The translations under genes and the position numbers were made by a program. This document shows, piece after piece, positions 1 to 7,771 of a DNA stretch of 64,000 nt (position 1 is its first letter; the number at the start of each line of letters is the position of its first letter). The DNA is taken from contig NZ_JAQGPN010000001.1 of the NCBI RefSeq assembly GCF_028826155.1, positions 372,001 to 436,000 on the forward strand, in the 5' to 3' direction. This DNA is from Mesorhizobium shangrilense. Lineage in GTDB: Bacteria; Pseudomonadota; Alphaproteobacteria; Rhizobiales; Rhizobiaceae. The notes below the pieces were generated by a model. The model saw only the letters and a list, made by a program, of their open reading frames with translations. It made no database searches and had not been told where the DNA came from.

Positions 1-3
1 GGC

Positions 4-300
4 ATGAGCGAAACGCCACTCCCGATCATTCGCATCATCTACTGCACGCAGTGCATGTGGCTGCTGCGGGCCGGGTGGATGGCGCAGGAACTGCTCTCGA
101 CCTTCGGCCAGGAGCTGGGCGAGGTCACGCTGGTCCCCGGCGCGGGCGGGATTTTTACGGTCACGTGCAACGGTGAACTCATCTGGGACCGCAAGCGCGA
201 CGGCGGTTTTCCGGACGCGGCGAAGCTGAAACAGCTGGTGCGCGACGTGATCGATCCCGAGCGGGATCTCGGTCACGCGGACAGGAAGACAGAGGCTTAG
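4..300 (+). CDS. SelT/SelW/SelH (Rdx) family thioredoxin-fold protein
   Basis: A 98-residue protein of the Rdx family (SelW-like), small thioredoxin-fold proteins of uncertain redox role. The N-terminal strand IRIIYC is followed by the C-x2-C motif CTQC (residues 14-17), the position where animal SelW has Cys-x-x-Sec. Here both are cysteine, so no selenocysteine insertion is needed. Downstream, the V-x-PG-x-GG-x-F-x-V block and G-x-x-I-W-D-R-K match the family core. The ATG lies three bases from the window edge, so the promoter is outside. The family assignment is firm; the partner is unknown. Confidence 0.85.
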   Translation: MSETPLPIIRIIYCTQCMWLLRAGWMAQELLSTFGQELGEVTLVPGAGGIFTVTCNGELIWDRKRDGGFPDAAKLKQLVRDVIDPERDLGHADRKTEA

Positions 301-349
301 GCGGCGGGGACGGTTTGCCGTCCTCGAACTCGCACCCTCAGTCAGGTTG

Positions 350-398
350 CCCCTCATCCGCCTGCCGGCGCCTTCTCCCCGCACGGACGGGGAGAAGG
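350..398. repeat. Rhizobiales-type palindromic intergenic repeat
   Basis: The intergenic stretch after the Rdx gene begins CCCCTCATCCGCCTGCCGGC and ends in a perfect 11-bp stem, CCTTCTCCCCG (371-381) and CGGGGAGAAGG (388-398), with a 6-base loop. From memory, this wording is typical of dispersed palindromic repeats in Mesorhizobium, Rhizobium and Brucella relatives. It could also act as a 3' hairpin between the two convergent genes. The rest of 301-541 shows no gene I can support. Confidence 0.65.
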
Positions 399-541
399 AC
401 GAAGTCGCGACCGTGTTCGTCAATCGCAGGCGCTTGAGAATGGCGAACTCCCCGCAGCGGGCAGTGAGCGGCAGCGCTGGCGCGCGGCTAAAGCAAACCG
501 GTCCCGTGGTCCCTGCCCGCTCCCGCTGATCCCGGCGCTCG

Positions 542-1798
542 CTAAACGGTTCGATCCTCCTCCACCACCGGCGTGCGCGGGTCCAGGCGCGTCGATTCCG
601 GCGTGACGGCGCGCTCGGCCGGCAGGGTCTTGAACGCCTCGCGCTCGTCGACCGGCACCGGGGCGCGGCGGCTGATGCGGAGCAGCGCGTAGGCCGCCAG
701 AAGGAAATGGGCGAGCGCGGTGGCCAGGAACAGGCTTTCGGGCCGCATGGCCGTCATCAGCGCCGAGCCGATCACCGGGCCGATCATGGTGCCGAAGCCG
801 TAGAGCAGCAGCAGGCCGCCCGACACTTTCACGAAATCCTCCGGCGCGGCGTGGTCGTTGGCGTGGGCGACGGCCAGCGAGTAGAGCGTGTAGGCGAACG
901 CCCCGTAGGCTGCGGTCATGACGATGACGAAGGAACCGAAGCGCGGCGTGAACAGGAAGATCGCCAGCGCGGCGAGCGTCGAGGCGGCGGCAGCGCCGAT
1001 CAACACGTAGCGTCGGTCGGTGCGGTCGGAGATGCGCCCGATGGGCATCTGCAGCACGCCGCCGGCGACCACCACGAGACTCATCATCAGCGCGATCTGG
1101 GGCGTCGAGATGCCGATGCGCGCGCCGTAGACGGCCCCAAGCGTGCCCCAGGCGCCGTTGGCGACGCCGATCAGGATGCAGGCGAAGAAGGACACCGGCG
1201 AGTTTGCATAGAGCCCGCGCAGGTCGAGCGAGACGTCCCGCAGCGGCTCGGGGCTGGCCTGCGTGGAGACCGCGGTCGGGATCAGCGCCAGGCAGAAGAA
1301 GATGCCGGCGACCATGAACAGCGATTCCTGATTGACGTCGCCCGCCGCCACGATCATCTGGCCGGCCATGATGGAGGCGTAGGTGACCATCATGTACAGG
1401 CCGAAGACCGTGCCTCGGTTCTCGTTGGTCGCCTTCTCGTTCAGCCAGCTCTCGATGATCATGAAGCACCCGGCCATGGCGAAGCCGGTGAAGGCGCGCA
1501 GCACGATCCATTGGATCTCGCCGATGAGCAGCCCGGTGAGCAGCGCAATGATGGCGCCCGACGCCGCGAAGGCGCCGAAGGCGCGCACATGGCCGGCTTG
1601 GCGCACCAGGCGCGGCGCAAACACGCAGCCGGCGACGAAGCCGCCGGCCCAGGCCGTACCCATCAGGCCGAGCGCGTAGGTGGAAAAACCCTCCGCCTGG
1701 CCCCGCAGCGGCAGCAGCAGTCCATGCAGGCCGGACGCCGCCAGGAGAAACGCGGTTCCGCGCAGCAGCGAGAAGATTGGGCGGTAGGCAGCGAGCAT
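542..1798 (-). CDS. MFS transporter, YcaD-like (UMF2-type)
   Basis: A 418-residue major facilitator superfamily protein with about 12 hydrophobic segments in two halves. It shows the loop R-G-x-V-F-G-L-Y-M near residue 130 and the second-half loop motif G-R-I-S-D-R-T-D-R-R near residue 257, a variant of the GxxxDRxGRR signature. Length and W-L-N-E-K and E-N-R-G motifs resemble the YcaD/UMF2 group, whose substrates are mostly unknown. The C-terminal about 40 residues are hydrophilic. It is transcribed away from the sulfatase gene and shares a 374-bp intergenic region with it. Membrane transport is certain; the substrate is not predictable. Confidence 0.85.
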   Translation of the reverse strand: MLAAYRPIFSLLRGTAFLLAASGLHGLLLPLRGQAEGFSTYALGLMGTAWAGGFVAGCVFAPRLVRQAGHVRAFGAFAASGAIIALLTGLLIGEIQWIVLRAFTGFAMAGCFMIIESWLNEKATNENRGTVFGLYMMVTYASIMAGQMIVAAGDVNQESLFMVAGIFFCLALIPTAVSTQASPEPLRDVSLDLRGLYANSPVSFFACILIGVANGAWGTLGAVYGARIGISTPQIALMMSLVVVAGGVLQMPIGRISDRTDRRYVLIGAAAASTLAALAIFLFTPRFGSFVIVMTAAYGAFAYTLYSLAVAHANDHAAPEDFVKVSGGLLLLYGFGTMIGPVIGSALMTAMRPESLFLATALAHFLLAAYALLRISRRAPVPVDEREAFKTLPAERAVTPESTRLDPRTPVVEEDRTV

Positions 1799-1986
1799 TG
1801 ATCGGTCCCATGCGAATCAGGGATCAGTCTTACCAGCAAGACCTTATCGATTTTGGGGCGAGCGCTTCCCACACAAAGGCGACATGCAAATGCGGGACAG
1901 ATCGCAAGCCGCGAAATTTCCAAGGCGCGGCCGGCACCACGCTGCCCGGAACAGCTTGGCCAGAAGCTCCCCGAACGCCCTATGCC

Positions 1987-2019
1987 CGTAACTGTTACGT
2001 GCTTGCCGTGGGAGCAAGC
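1987..2019. promoter_or_regulatory. Two inverted repeats between divergent MFS and sulfatase genes
   Basis: In the 374-bp intergenic region (1799-2172) there is a perfect 13-bp palindrome CGTAAC-T-GTTACG (1987-1999), followed at once by GCTTGC-N7-GCAAGC (2001-2019). They are candidate operators for one or both divergent genes. No local regulator is clearly tied to them, and no convincing sigma70 promoter could be assigned by eye. Confidence 0.35.
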
Positions 2020-2172
2020 TGGGCAGAGGTTGACCGACGCTTCGACGGCGCCGGCGTGCCCGCTGCCGCGCCTCATTATCCGTCTTGGCCTGTGCGGCGG
2101 CGGCAAGGACAGGCGCGCAGATTTCCGATGCGCAGCATTCGATCATCGCAGCTACGACCGCAGGAGTAGAAG

Positions 2173-3831
2173 ATGAGCGAGTTTCGAAACGACGTTTCCC
2201 CCGACGGTGTTGAAATCGCCGCAGTCAGCCGCCGCAGCCTGCTTCTGGGCAGCACGGTGCTGGCTGCCGCAGGCATTGTGGGGTCCACCACCGTTGTAGA
2301 CAGGGCACGGTCTCAGGAGCAGCCCGCGGCAGCAGGCGGAAAGCCGCCGAACATCCTCGTCATCTTTGGCGACGACATCGGCATTCCCCAGATCAGCGCC
2401 TACACGATGGGGCTGATGGGCTACCGCACCCCCAACATCGACCGCATCGCCAGCGAAGGCGCGATCTTCACCGACAGCTACGGCCAGAACAGCTGCACCG
2501 CTGGCCGCGCCTCCTTCATCCTCGGGCAGGAGCCGTTCCGCACCGGCCTTCTGACGATCGGCATGCCAGGCGATCCGCATGGGATCCAGGACTGGATGCC
2601 CACCATCGCCGACGTGATGAAGACCAAGGGCTATGCCACCGGCCAGTTCGGCAAGAACCACCTCGGCGACCGCGACGAACATCTGCCTACCAGGCACGGC
2701 TTCGACGAGTTCTTCGGCAATCTCTACCACCTCAATGCCGAGGAGGAGCCGGAAGGCTACTTCTACCCGAAGGATCCTGATTTCCGGAAGCAATTCGGTC
2801 CGCGCGGCGTGATCAAGTCGACCGCCGACGGCAAGATCGAAGACACCGGGCCGCTCAACACCAAGCGCATGCCGACGGTCGACGAAGAGTTCCTGGCGGC
2901 GGCCAAGGACTTCATCGACAGGCAGGCCAAGGCCGACAAACCCTTCTTCTGCTGGTTCAACTCGACGCGCATGCACGTCTTTACCCACCTCAAGCCGGAA
3001 TCGCTCGGCAAGACCGGCAAGGGCATCCACGCCGACGGCATGGTCGAGCATGACGGCCATGTCGGCCAGCTGCTGCAACAGCTCGACGATCTCGGCATCG
3101 CCGACAACACCATCGTGCTCTACACGACCGACAACGGGGCCGAGCTCGCCCTTTGGCCCGATGGTGCACAGACAATGTTCCATGGCGAGAAAGGAACGAC
3201 CTGGGAGGGCGGCTTCCGCATCCCGATGATGGTGCGGTGGCCGGGCGTCGTGAAGCCCGGCACGCATGTGAACGAGCCGGTGACGCTGATGGACTGGATG
3301 CCCACATTCGCGGCGGCCGCCGGCATCGGCGATGTGAAGGAGGAGATGAAGAAGGGCTTCCAGGCCAGTGGCAAGACCTTCAAGGTACACCTCGACGGGT
3401 ACGACCTGACGGAACTGCTGAAGGGCGAAGCCAAGACGCCGCCGCGGGACGTCGTCTACTACTTCGACCAGGGCGGCAACCTCAACGCCATACGCTGGAA
3501 CGATTGGAAGCTGAGTTTCGCACAGGCGAGCCACGGCAACATCGCCACTGCGACCCGCGAGGTGCCGAGTTGGGCGGTCATCGCAAACCTGCGCATGGAC
3601 CCCTACGAGCGGGGTATGGAAGACGGCGGAGGAGCCATCGAGTTCCTAGCCCGGAACATGTGGCTGCTGGTGCCCATCCAGGGCAAGATCAAGGAGTTCT
3701 TCCAGGACTTCGACCAGTATCCGTTCCAGACGGGAAGCACCCTGAACGCCAGCGGCATCAACTATGGCTGGCTGCAGCAGCAGGCAGCCCTCAAGCGGCT
3801 GGGCGAGCTCGAACGGCTCATGCCCCAATAG
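2173..3831 (+). CDS. Tat-exported arylsulfatase-family hydrolase
   Basis: A 552-residue alkaline-phosphatase-superfamily sulfatase. A twin-arginine signal (SRRSLLLG, about residues 19-26, then a hydrophobic stretch) predicts folded export to the periplasm. The metal-binding D67-D68 lies in I-F-G-D-D; the formylglycine site is C108 in S-C-T-A-G-R. This is a variant of the classical C-x-P-S-R motif with Ala-Gly in place of Pro-Ser. K161/H163 (FGKNHLGD), H268, D320-N321 (TTDNGAE) and K340 (GEKGTTWEGGFR) complete the expected active site. A Cys-type site needs a formylglycine-generating enzyme or anaerobic maturase, and none is in the window. The substrate is unknown; the neighbouring sugar-acid genes suggest a sulfated sugar or glycan derivative. 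Confidence 0.9.
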   Translation: MSEFRNDVSPDGVEIAAVSRRSLLLGSTVLAAAGIVGSTTVVDRARSQEQPAAAGGKPPNILVIFGDDIGIPQISAYTMGLMGYRTPNIDRIASEGAIFTDSYGQNSCTAGRASFILGQEPFRTGLLTIGMPGDPHGIQDWMPTIADVMKTKGYATGQFGKNHLGDRDEHLPTRHGFDEFFGNLYHLNAEEEPEGYFYPKDPDFRKQFGPRGVIKSTADGKIEDTGPLNTKRMPTVDEEFLAAAKDFIDRQAKADKPFFCWFNSTRMHVFTHLKPESLGKTGKGIHADGMVEHDGHVGQLLQQLDDLGIADNTIVLYTTDNGAELALWPDGAQTMFHGEKGTTWEGGFRIPMMVRWPGVVKPGTHVNEPVTLMDWMPTFAAAAGIGDVKEEMKKGFQASGKTFKVHLDGYDLTELLKGEAKTPPRDVVYYFDQGGNLNAIRWNDWKLSFAQASHGNIATATREVPSWAVIANLRMDPYERGMEDGGGAIEFLARNMWLLVPIQGKIKEFFQDFDQYPFQTGSTLNASGINYGWLQQQAALKRLGELERLMPQ

Positions 3832-3945
3832 CAACCCTATGCGGCGTGGAGGTTTCGCCTCCCCGCTTCCTGCTGCGCCAGTGAAGACGGCGACCCGGCC
3901 CGTCACGTCTACCCCCGACGCATGATGTCTGGCCGGCGACTGGCC

Positions 3946-4668
3946 TCAGGACTTTTCCGGCGCGCCTTCCTTCTCGAAGCGGTCGAGCGTCTCGTTCATG
4001 TGGTCGACCATCGCCTTGTGCGCCGCGTCGGCGTTGCCCGCTTCGATGAAGCCGAAGATCTCCTCGTGGCGATGCTGCCTGGTCCGCAGGATTTCCGCGT
4101 CCTTCTTGTCCGCCTCGCGGAGATAGCCGATCGCGTCCTGCAACGCAGGCGTCCAGAAGTGGATGATCTTCATGAGCAGCGGATTCCGGCCGATGCTCGC
4201 GATGGTGAGATGAAAGTGCAGGTCCTCCCTGACGCCGTCGCGGCCCTCCCTCTCGGCCGCGGCCATCCCCTCCAGCGCAGCCCGCAGCTTGTCGACATCC
4301 TCGGGCGTGCGCCTCTGTGCCGCCAGGCGGGCCGTCTCGCTTTCCAGCGCGCGCCGCATCTCCAGCAGGTCAAGCAGGCCCGCGCGATCCGGACGCAGGT
4401 CGTCGGCGCGGATGCGCAGCACCGCCTGCTCGGTGACGAAGAGGCCCTGCCCGTGCCGGCTCTCGACCAGTCCGTCGGCGCGAAGGAACGCAAGCGCCTC
4501 CCGGACGACCGGGCGGCTGACGCCCAATTGCCGCGAGATCTCTGCTTCCGAAGGAAGGCGCGTGCCTGCCGCCGTTCCCTCCCGGATGGAGGTTTCGATG
4601 AGGCGGATCGCGTCATCGACCAGGCTCGACCTCGGGGGGACCGTCGAGAGCTTCAAGCTTACCTCCAC
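3946..4668 (-). CDS. GntR-family transcriptional regulator, FadR/FCD subfamily
   Basis: A 240-residue regulator. The N-terminal winged helix contains the GntR signature L-P-S-E-A-E-I-S-R-Q-L-G-V-S-R (about residues 38-52) and V-R-E-A-L. A C-terminal FCD effector domain carries His/Asp positions typical of metal-dependent sugar-acid binding (DLHFH, H..E..F, MVDHM). FadR-group members commonly control catabolism of gluconate, galactonate and uronates. It is divergent from the TRAP genes and convergent with the sulfatase, so it is the likely repressor of the dctQMP-dehydratase operon. The effector is inferred to be the transported sugar acid or an intermediate. Confidence 0.85.
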   Translation of the reverse strand: MEVSLKLSTVPPRSSLVDDAIRLIETSIREGTAAGTRLPSEAEISRQLGVSRPVVREALAFLRADGLVESRHGQGLFVTEQAVLRIRADDLRPDRAGLLDLLEMRRALESETARLAAQRRTPEDVDKLRAALEGMAAAEREGRDGVREDLHFHLTIASIGRNPLLMKIIHFWTPALQDAIGYLREADKKDAEILRTRQHRHEEIFGFIEAGNADAAHKAMVDHMNETLDRFEKEGAPEKS

Positions 4669-4676
4669 CTAGTGTG

Positions 4677-4713
4677 TTGACAACAAGATGTCATGTCGTA
4701 AGTTGTCTTACAA
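4677..4713 (+). promoter_or_regulatory. Putative FadR-type operator and promoter for the TRAP operon
   Basis: The element TTGTCTTACAA (4703-4713) fits the FadR-subfamily consensus T-N-G-T-N3-A-C-N-A exactly. Just upstream, TGACA-N6-TGTCA (4678-4693) is a second inverted repeat. TTGACA at 4677-4682 with TAAGTT at 4699-4704 could be a -35/-10 pair (16-bp spacer), which would put the operator over the -10 region, as expected for a repressor. Assigned by eye; the promoter is less certain than the operator. Confidence 0.55.
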
Positions 4714-4804
4714 GTCAGGTTCGGAACAACGGGCGGGGATCGGCTGAGGAGGCCGCGCCCATCTTTCACGGGAGGAGGAATCCGTCCTGCGCTCATTCGA
4801 GCGC

Positions 4805-5362
4805 TTGCGGTCCCATGCGATGGCGCGGATAAACGACGCACTCTACCGAATTCTGGAAATGCTCCTCGTCGGCCTGCTGGCCGGCATGGTTGCGCTCGTG
4901 TTCGCCAACGCGGTGGCTCGATACGCATTCGACTACAGCATCCACATTGCCGACGAATTGCCCCGCTTCCTGTTCGTCTGGCTGACCTTCATCGGCGCGG
5001 CCATCGCCCATCGCCATTCGCTGCACCTGGGCATGAAGTTCGTCATCACGTCCATGCCAAGGTCCAGCTGGCGCTATCTCATGGCGGCGTCCGAGGCGCT
5101 CGTCCTAGCCTGCGCGCTGCTCCTGATGTGGGGCAGCCTAGGCACATGGCGCATCAACGCAACAGTGGTTTCGCCGATCCTCGGGGTCCCTCTCATCTAC
5201 GTTCAGGGCGTCGCGCTGCTTTCCGCCGTGCTGATGGCGACGACCTCCCTTGACCGGCTGGCACGTGCGCTGACCGGGCGGGTATCGGCAGACGAGCTCG
5301 CCGCGTTCTCGGAAACCGAGGACGACAAGGTGATCGCCGAGACGAGAGGGAGGCTCGATTGA
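4805..5362 (+). CDS. dctQ: TRAP transporter small permease (DctQ-like)
   Basis: A 185-residue protein with four hydrophobic segments (about residues 15-37, 52-72, 90-113 and 128-150), the layout of TRAP DctQ subunits, including the conserved E-L-P-R-F-L-F-V-W-L motif around residues 50-60. It pairs with the large permease to drive Na+-coupled uptake of an acid delivered by DctP. The frame opens with TTG at 4805; ATG at 4820 is an alternative start. The strong AGGAGG at 4771-4777 is too far for either, so the start is not settled. Its stop overlaps the dctM start by four bases. Confidence 0.85.
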   Translation: MRSHAMARINDALYRILEMLLVGLLAGMVALVFANAVARYAFDYSIHIADELPRFLFVWLTFIGAAIAHRHSLHLGMKFVITSMPRSSWRYLMAASEALVLACALLLMWGSLGTWRINATVVSPILGVPLIYVQGVALLSAVLMATTSLDRLARALTGRVSADELAAFSETEDDKVIAETRGRLD

Positions 5363-6645
5363 CGATTGCCGTCTTTCTGGTGGCGCTGTGCGCGGCGCTT
5401 GCCATCGGCGTGCCGGTGGCGTTCGCGCTGATCGTCTGCAGCGTCGCGCTGATGCTGCACATGAACCTGTTCAGCGCCGAGATCATCGCGCAGAACATGG
5501 TCACCGGAGCGGACAATTTTCAGCTTCTGGCGATCCCGTTCTTCCTGCTGGCGGGCGAACTCATGAACGCCGGCGGCCTGTCGAAGCGCATCGTGCATTT
5601 CGCGATGACCTTCGTGGGCCACTATCACGGCGGATTGGGCTACGTCGTCATCTTCGCCGCGATCATTCTCGCCGCGCTTTCCGGTTCGGCGGCAGCCGAC
5701 ACCGCCGCCCTCGCCGCGTTCCTCCTCCCGATGATGCGCTCGTCCGGATACGATGCGGGGCAGTCCGCCGGACTGATCGCGGCTGGCGGCATCGTCGCGC
5801 CCGTCATCCCGCCGTCCGTCGGCTTCATCATCTTCGGCGTCGCCGCCAACGTCTCGATCACCCAGCTGTTCCTGGGCGGCATCGTACCGGGGCTGATGAT
5901 GGCGGCGTCGCTGATCGTCGCGTGGGCCTTCGTCGTCCGCAACAACCACAACATAAAGGTCCTGCCCAAGGCGAGCTGGCGCGAGCGCGGCAAGGCGACC
6001 GTGGACGGCGCGTTCGCCCTGGTGATGCCGGCGATCGTGCTGGGCGGCATCCGCTTCGGCATCGTCACGCCGACCGAGGCCGCGGTGGTCGCCGCGGTCT
6101 ATGCGCTCGTCGTCGGCCTGCTGGTCTACAGGGAGCTCTCCTTCAGCCAGCTCTACGGCTTGTTCCTGGCTGCCGGGAAGATGTCGGCGATCGTGATGTT
6201 CCTCATCGCCGCGGCGGGCGTCTCCGCGTGGCTGATTGCGCAGGCCAATATCCCGGCGCAGTTCGGCGCGCTCCTGGAACCGTTCAAGGACAATCCTACC
6301 CTCTTCCTCATCGTCCTGATGGCGCTGGTGTTCGCGGTAGGGACTGCGCTCGACTTCGGTCCGACGGTGCTGATCCTCACGCCGATCCTGATGCCCCTCG
6401 TCCGCGAGGTGGGCATCAACCCCGTCTATTTCGGCGTCCTCTTCATCATGGTCAACGCCATCGGACTGATCACGCCGCCGGTCGGCATCGTGCTCAACGT
6501 GGTGTGCGGCGTCGGCAAGGTTTCCATGGACAAGGTGCTCAAGGGCATCTGGCCATTCCTTCTCGCACAGAGCCTCGTCGTCGTCCTCTTGATCCTCTTC
6601 CCCAGCCTCGTCATCGAGCCGCTTCAATGGCTGAGGGGCAGGTAG
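5359..6645 (+). CDS. dctM: TRAP transporter large permease (DctM-like)
   Basis: A 428-residue, very hydrophobic protein of the DctM family (normal length about 425), the ion-coupled translocation subunit in the inner membrane. The motifs N-F-Q-L-L-A-I-P-F-F-L-L-A-G near residue 53, A-G-G-I-V-A-P-V-I-P-P-S near 143 and G-L-I-T-P-P-V-G near 370 are characteristic. It starts with TTG inside the TTGA overlap with dctQ, implying translational coupling, and is followed after 35 bp by dctP. Confidence 0.9.
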   Translation: MTIAVFLVALCAALAIGVPVAFALIVCSVALMLHMNLFSAEIIAQNMVTGADNFQLLAIPFFLLAGELMNAGGLSKRIVHFAMTFVGHYHGGLGYVVIFAAIILAALSGSAAADTAALAAFLLPMMRSSGYDAGQSAGLIAAGGIVAPVIPPSVGFIIFGVAANVSITQLFLGGIVPGLMMAASLIVAWAFVVRNNHNIKVLPKASWRERGKATVDGAFALVMPAIVLGGIRFGIVTPTEAAVVAAVYALVVGLLVYRELSFSQLYGLFLAAGKMSAIVMFLIAAAGVSAWLIAQANIPAQFGALLEPFKDNPTLFLIVLMALVFAVGTALDFGPTVLILTPILMPLVREVGINPVYFGVLFIMVNAIGLITPPVGIVLNVVCGVGKVSMDKVLKGIWPFLLAQSLVVVLLILFPSLVIEPLQWLRGR

Positions 6646-6680
6646 AAGCCGTCACAACAACTGAAAACCGGGAGCAGAAC

Positions 6681-7688
6681 ATGAACAAGATTGGCATTGC
6701 AGGACTGGTCGGGGGCGCGATCCTTGCCGCAATGGCGGGCGTGGCCAACGCCGAGATATCGGAGCGGACGATCCGCGTGGGCAGCACGCTGACGCCAGAG
6801 CACCCGAACGGCATCGCCGTCGAGGCGATGGCGAAGTGCGCCGCCGACCGCACCGGCGGCAAGATGACCATCCAGGGCATCCACAATGCCGCTCTGGGCG
6901 GCGACCAGGAGATGAGCCAGGCCGCCCGCGCCGGCACGCTCGACATGTTCATGACGACGACCTCGCCGCTGGCGGGGCTGGAGCCGAAGCTCGGCGTCTT
7001 CGACCTTCCCTTCCTGTTCAACAACCCCGAGGAGGCCCTTGCCGTCCTCGACGGCGAGTTCGGCGAGTACCTCAGCGGACTCATGCCCCAGCACGGCCTG
7101 GTGAACCTCGGCTACTGGGACTACGGCGTCCGCCAGATCACCAACTCGAAGCGGCCGATCAAGGCCGTCGAGGACCTTTCGGGTCTGCGGATGCGGGTGA
7201 TGCAGAACAACGTCTTCATCGATTCCTTCTCCGCGCTCGGCGCCAACCCGATCCCGATGAGCTGGGGCGAGGTGTTCCCCGCGCTGGAGACGGGCGCGAT
7301 CGACGGCCAGGAGAACCCGATCCTCACCATCGCCGACGCGCAGCTCGCCGACGTGCAGGACTACGTGTCGAAGACCAACCACGTCTATAGCGCGGTCATG
7401 CTCATGTATTCCGGCCCGCTCTGGGAGAAGCTTTCGGCCGAAGAGCAGGCCGTCGTGACGGAGTGCGCGGCAGAGGCGACGAAGGTGCAGAGGTCGGAAA
7501 TGGCCGGCCGGGTCGACGCGGCCTACAAGAAGGTGATCGAAGCGGGGATGGAGGTCAACGAGGTCGAACCTGCCGTGATCGACGCCATGCGTGCAAAGCT
7601 CGCCAGCGTCTACGAGAAGCACTCGCAGTCCGTCGGCGCGGACGTCGTGGAGCGTCTCAACGCCGCCATCGCGAAGGTCCGCAAGTAA
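6681..7688 (+). CDS. dctP: TRAP transporter solute-binding protein (DctP-like)
   Basis: A 335-residue periplasmic substrate-binding protein. An N-terminal Sec signal ends near A-N-A (residue 24); the mature part has the DctP fold landmarks T-P-E-H-P-N-G, G-G-D-Q-E-M-S-Q, D-L-P-F-L-F and G-L-R-M-R-V. The last contains the conserved arginine (R-M-R-V, about residue 173) that binds the substrate carboxylate; G-A-I-D-G-Q-E-N-P follows. This fits an acidic sugar ligand, in line with the dehydratase gene downstream. A preceding GGAGC supports the ATG at 6681. Confidence 0.9.
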   Translation: MNKIGIAGLVGGAILAAMAGVANAEISERTIRVGSTLTPEHPNGIAVEAMAKCAADRTGGKMTIQGIHNAALGGDQEMSQAARAGTLDMFMTTTSPLAGLEPKLGVFDLPFLFNNPEEALAVLDGEFGEYLSGLMPQHGLVNLGYWDYGVRQITNSKRPIKAVEDLSGLRMRVMQNNVFIDSFSALGANPIPMSWGEVFPALETGAIDGQENPILTIADAQLADVQDYVSKTNHVYSAVMLMYSGPLWEKLSAEEQAVVTECAAEATKVQRSEMAGRVDAAYKKVIEAGMEVNEVEPAVIDAMRAKLASVYEKHSQSVGADVVERLNAAIAKVRK

Positions 7689-7718
7689 CAACGGGCGCCG
7701 CTCGCGCGCAATCATGAG

Positions 7719-7745
7719 GACGGCGGGCCGCCTGTGCCCGCCGTC
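7719..7745 (+). terminator. Intercistronic hairpin after dctP
   Basis: A perfect 10-bp stem, GACGGCGGGC and GCCCGCCGTC, with a 7-base loop, followed by GGTTTGT. It lies between dctP and the dehydratase gene. Such hairpins after binding-protein genes often stabilise the upstream message or attenuate readthrough, so that binding protein exceeds downstream enzyme. The T-run is weak, so partial termination is the likelier role. Confidence 0.6.
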
Positions 7746-7771
7746 GGTTTGTCCCCCTGGAGAACGTCGCA

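Noticed and set aside
420..1811. 463-codon frame overlapping the MFS gene on the same strand
   Set aside because: Arg/Ala/His-rich +1 shadow of the MFS transporter.
3848..3864. GGAGG-N5-CCTCC dyad between sulfatase and fadR-like genes
   Set aside because: Short stem and no T-run; position suits a terminator but evidence is thin.
5203..6627. Leftward 474-codon frame opposite dctM
   Set aside because: Asp/Glu/Arg/His-rich mirror of a membrane protein; no ribosome site or homology-like block.
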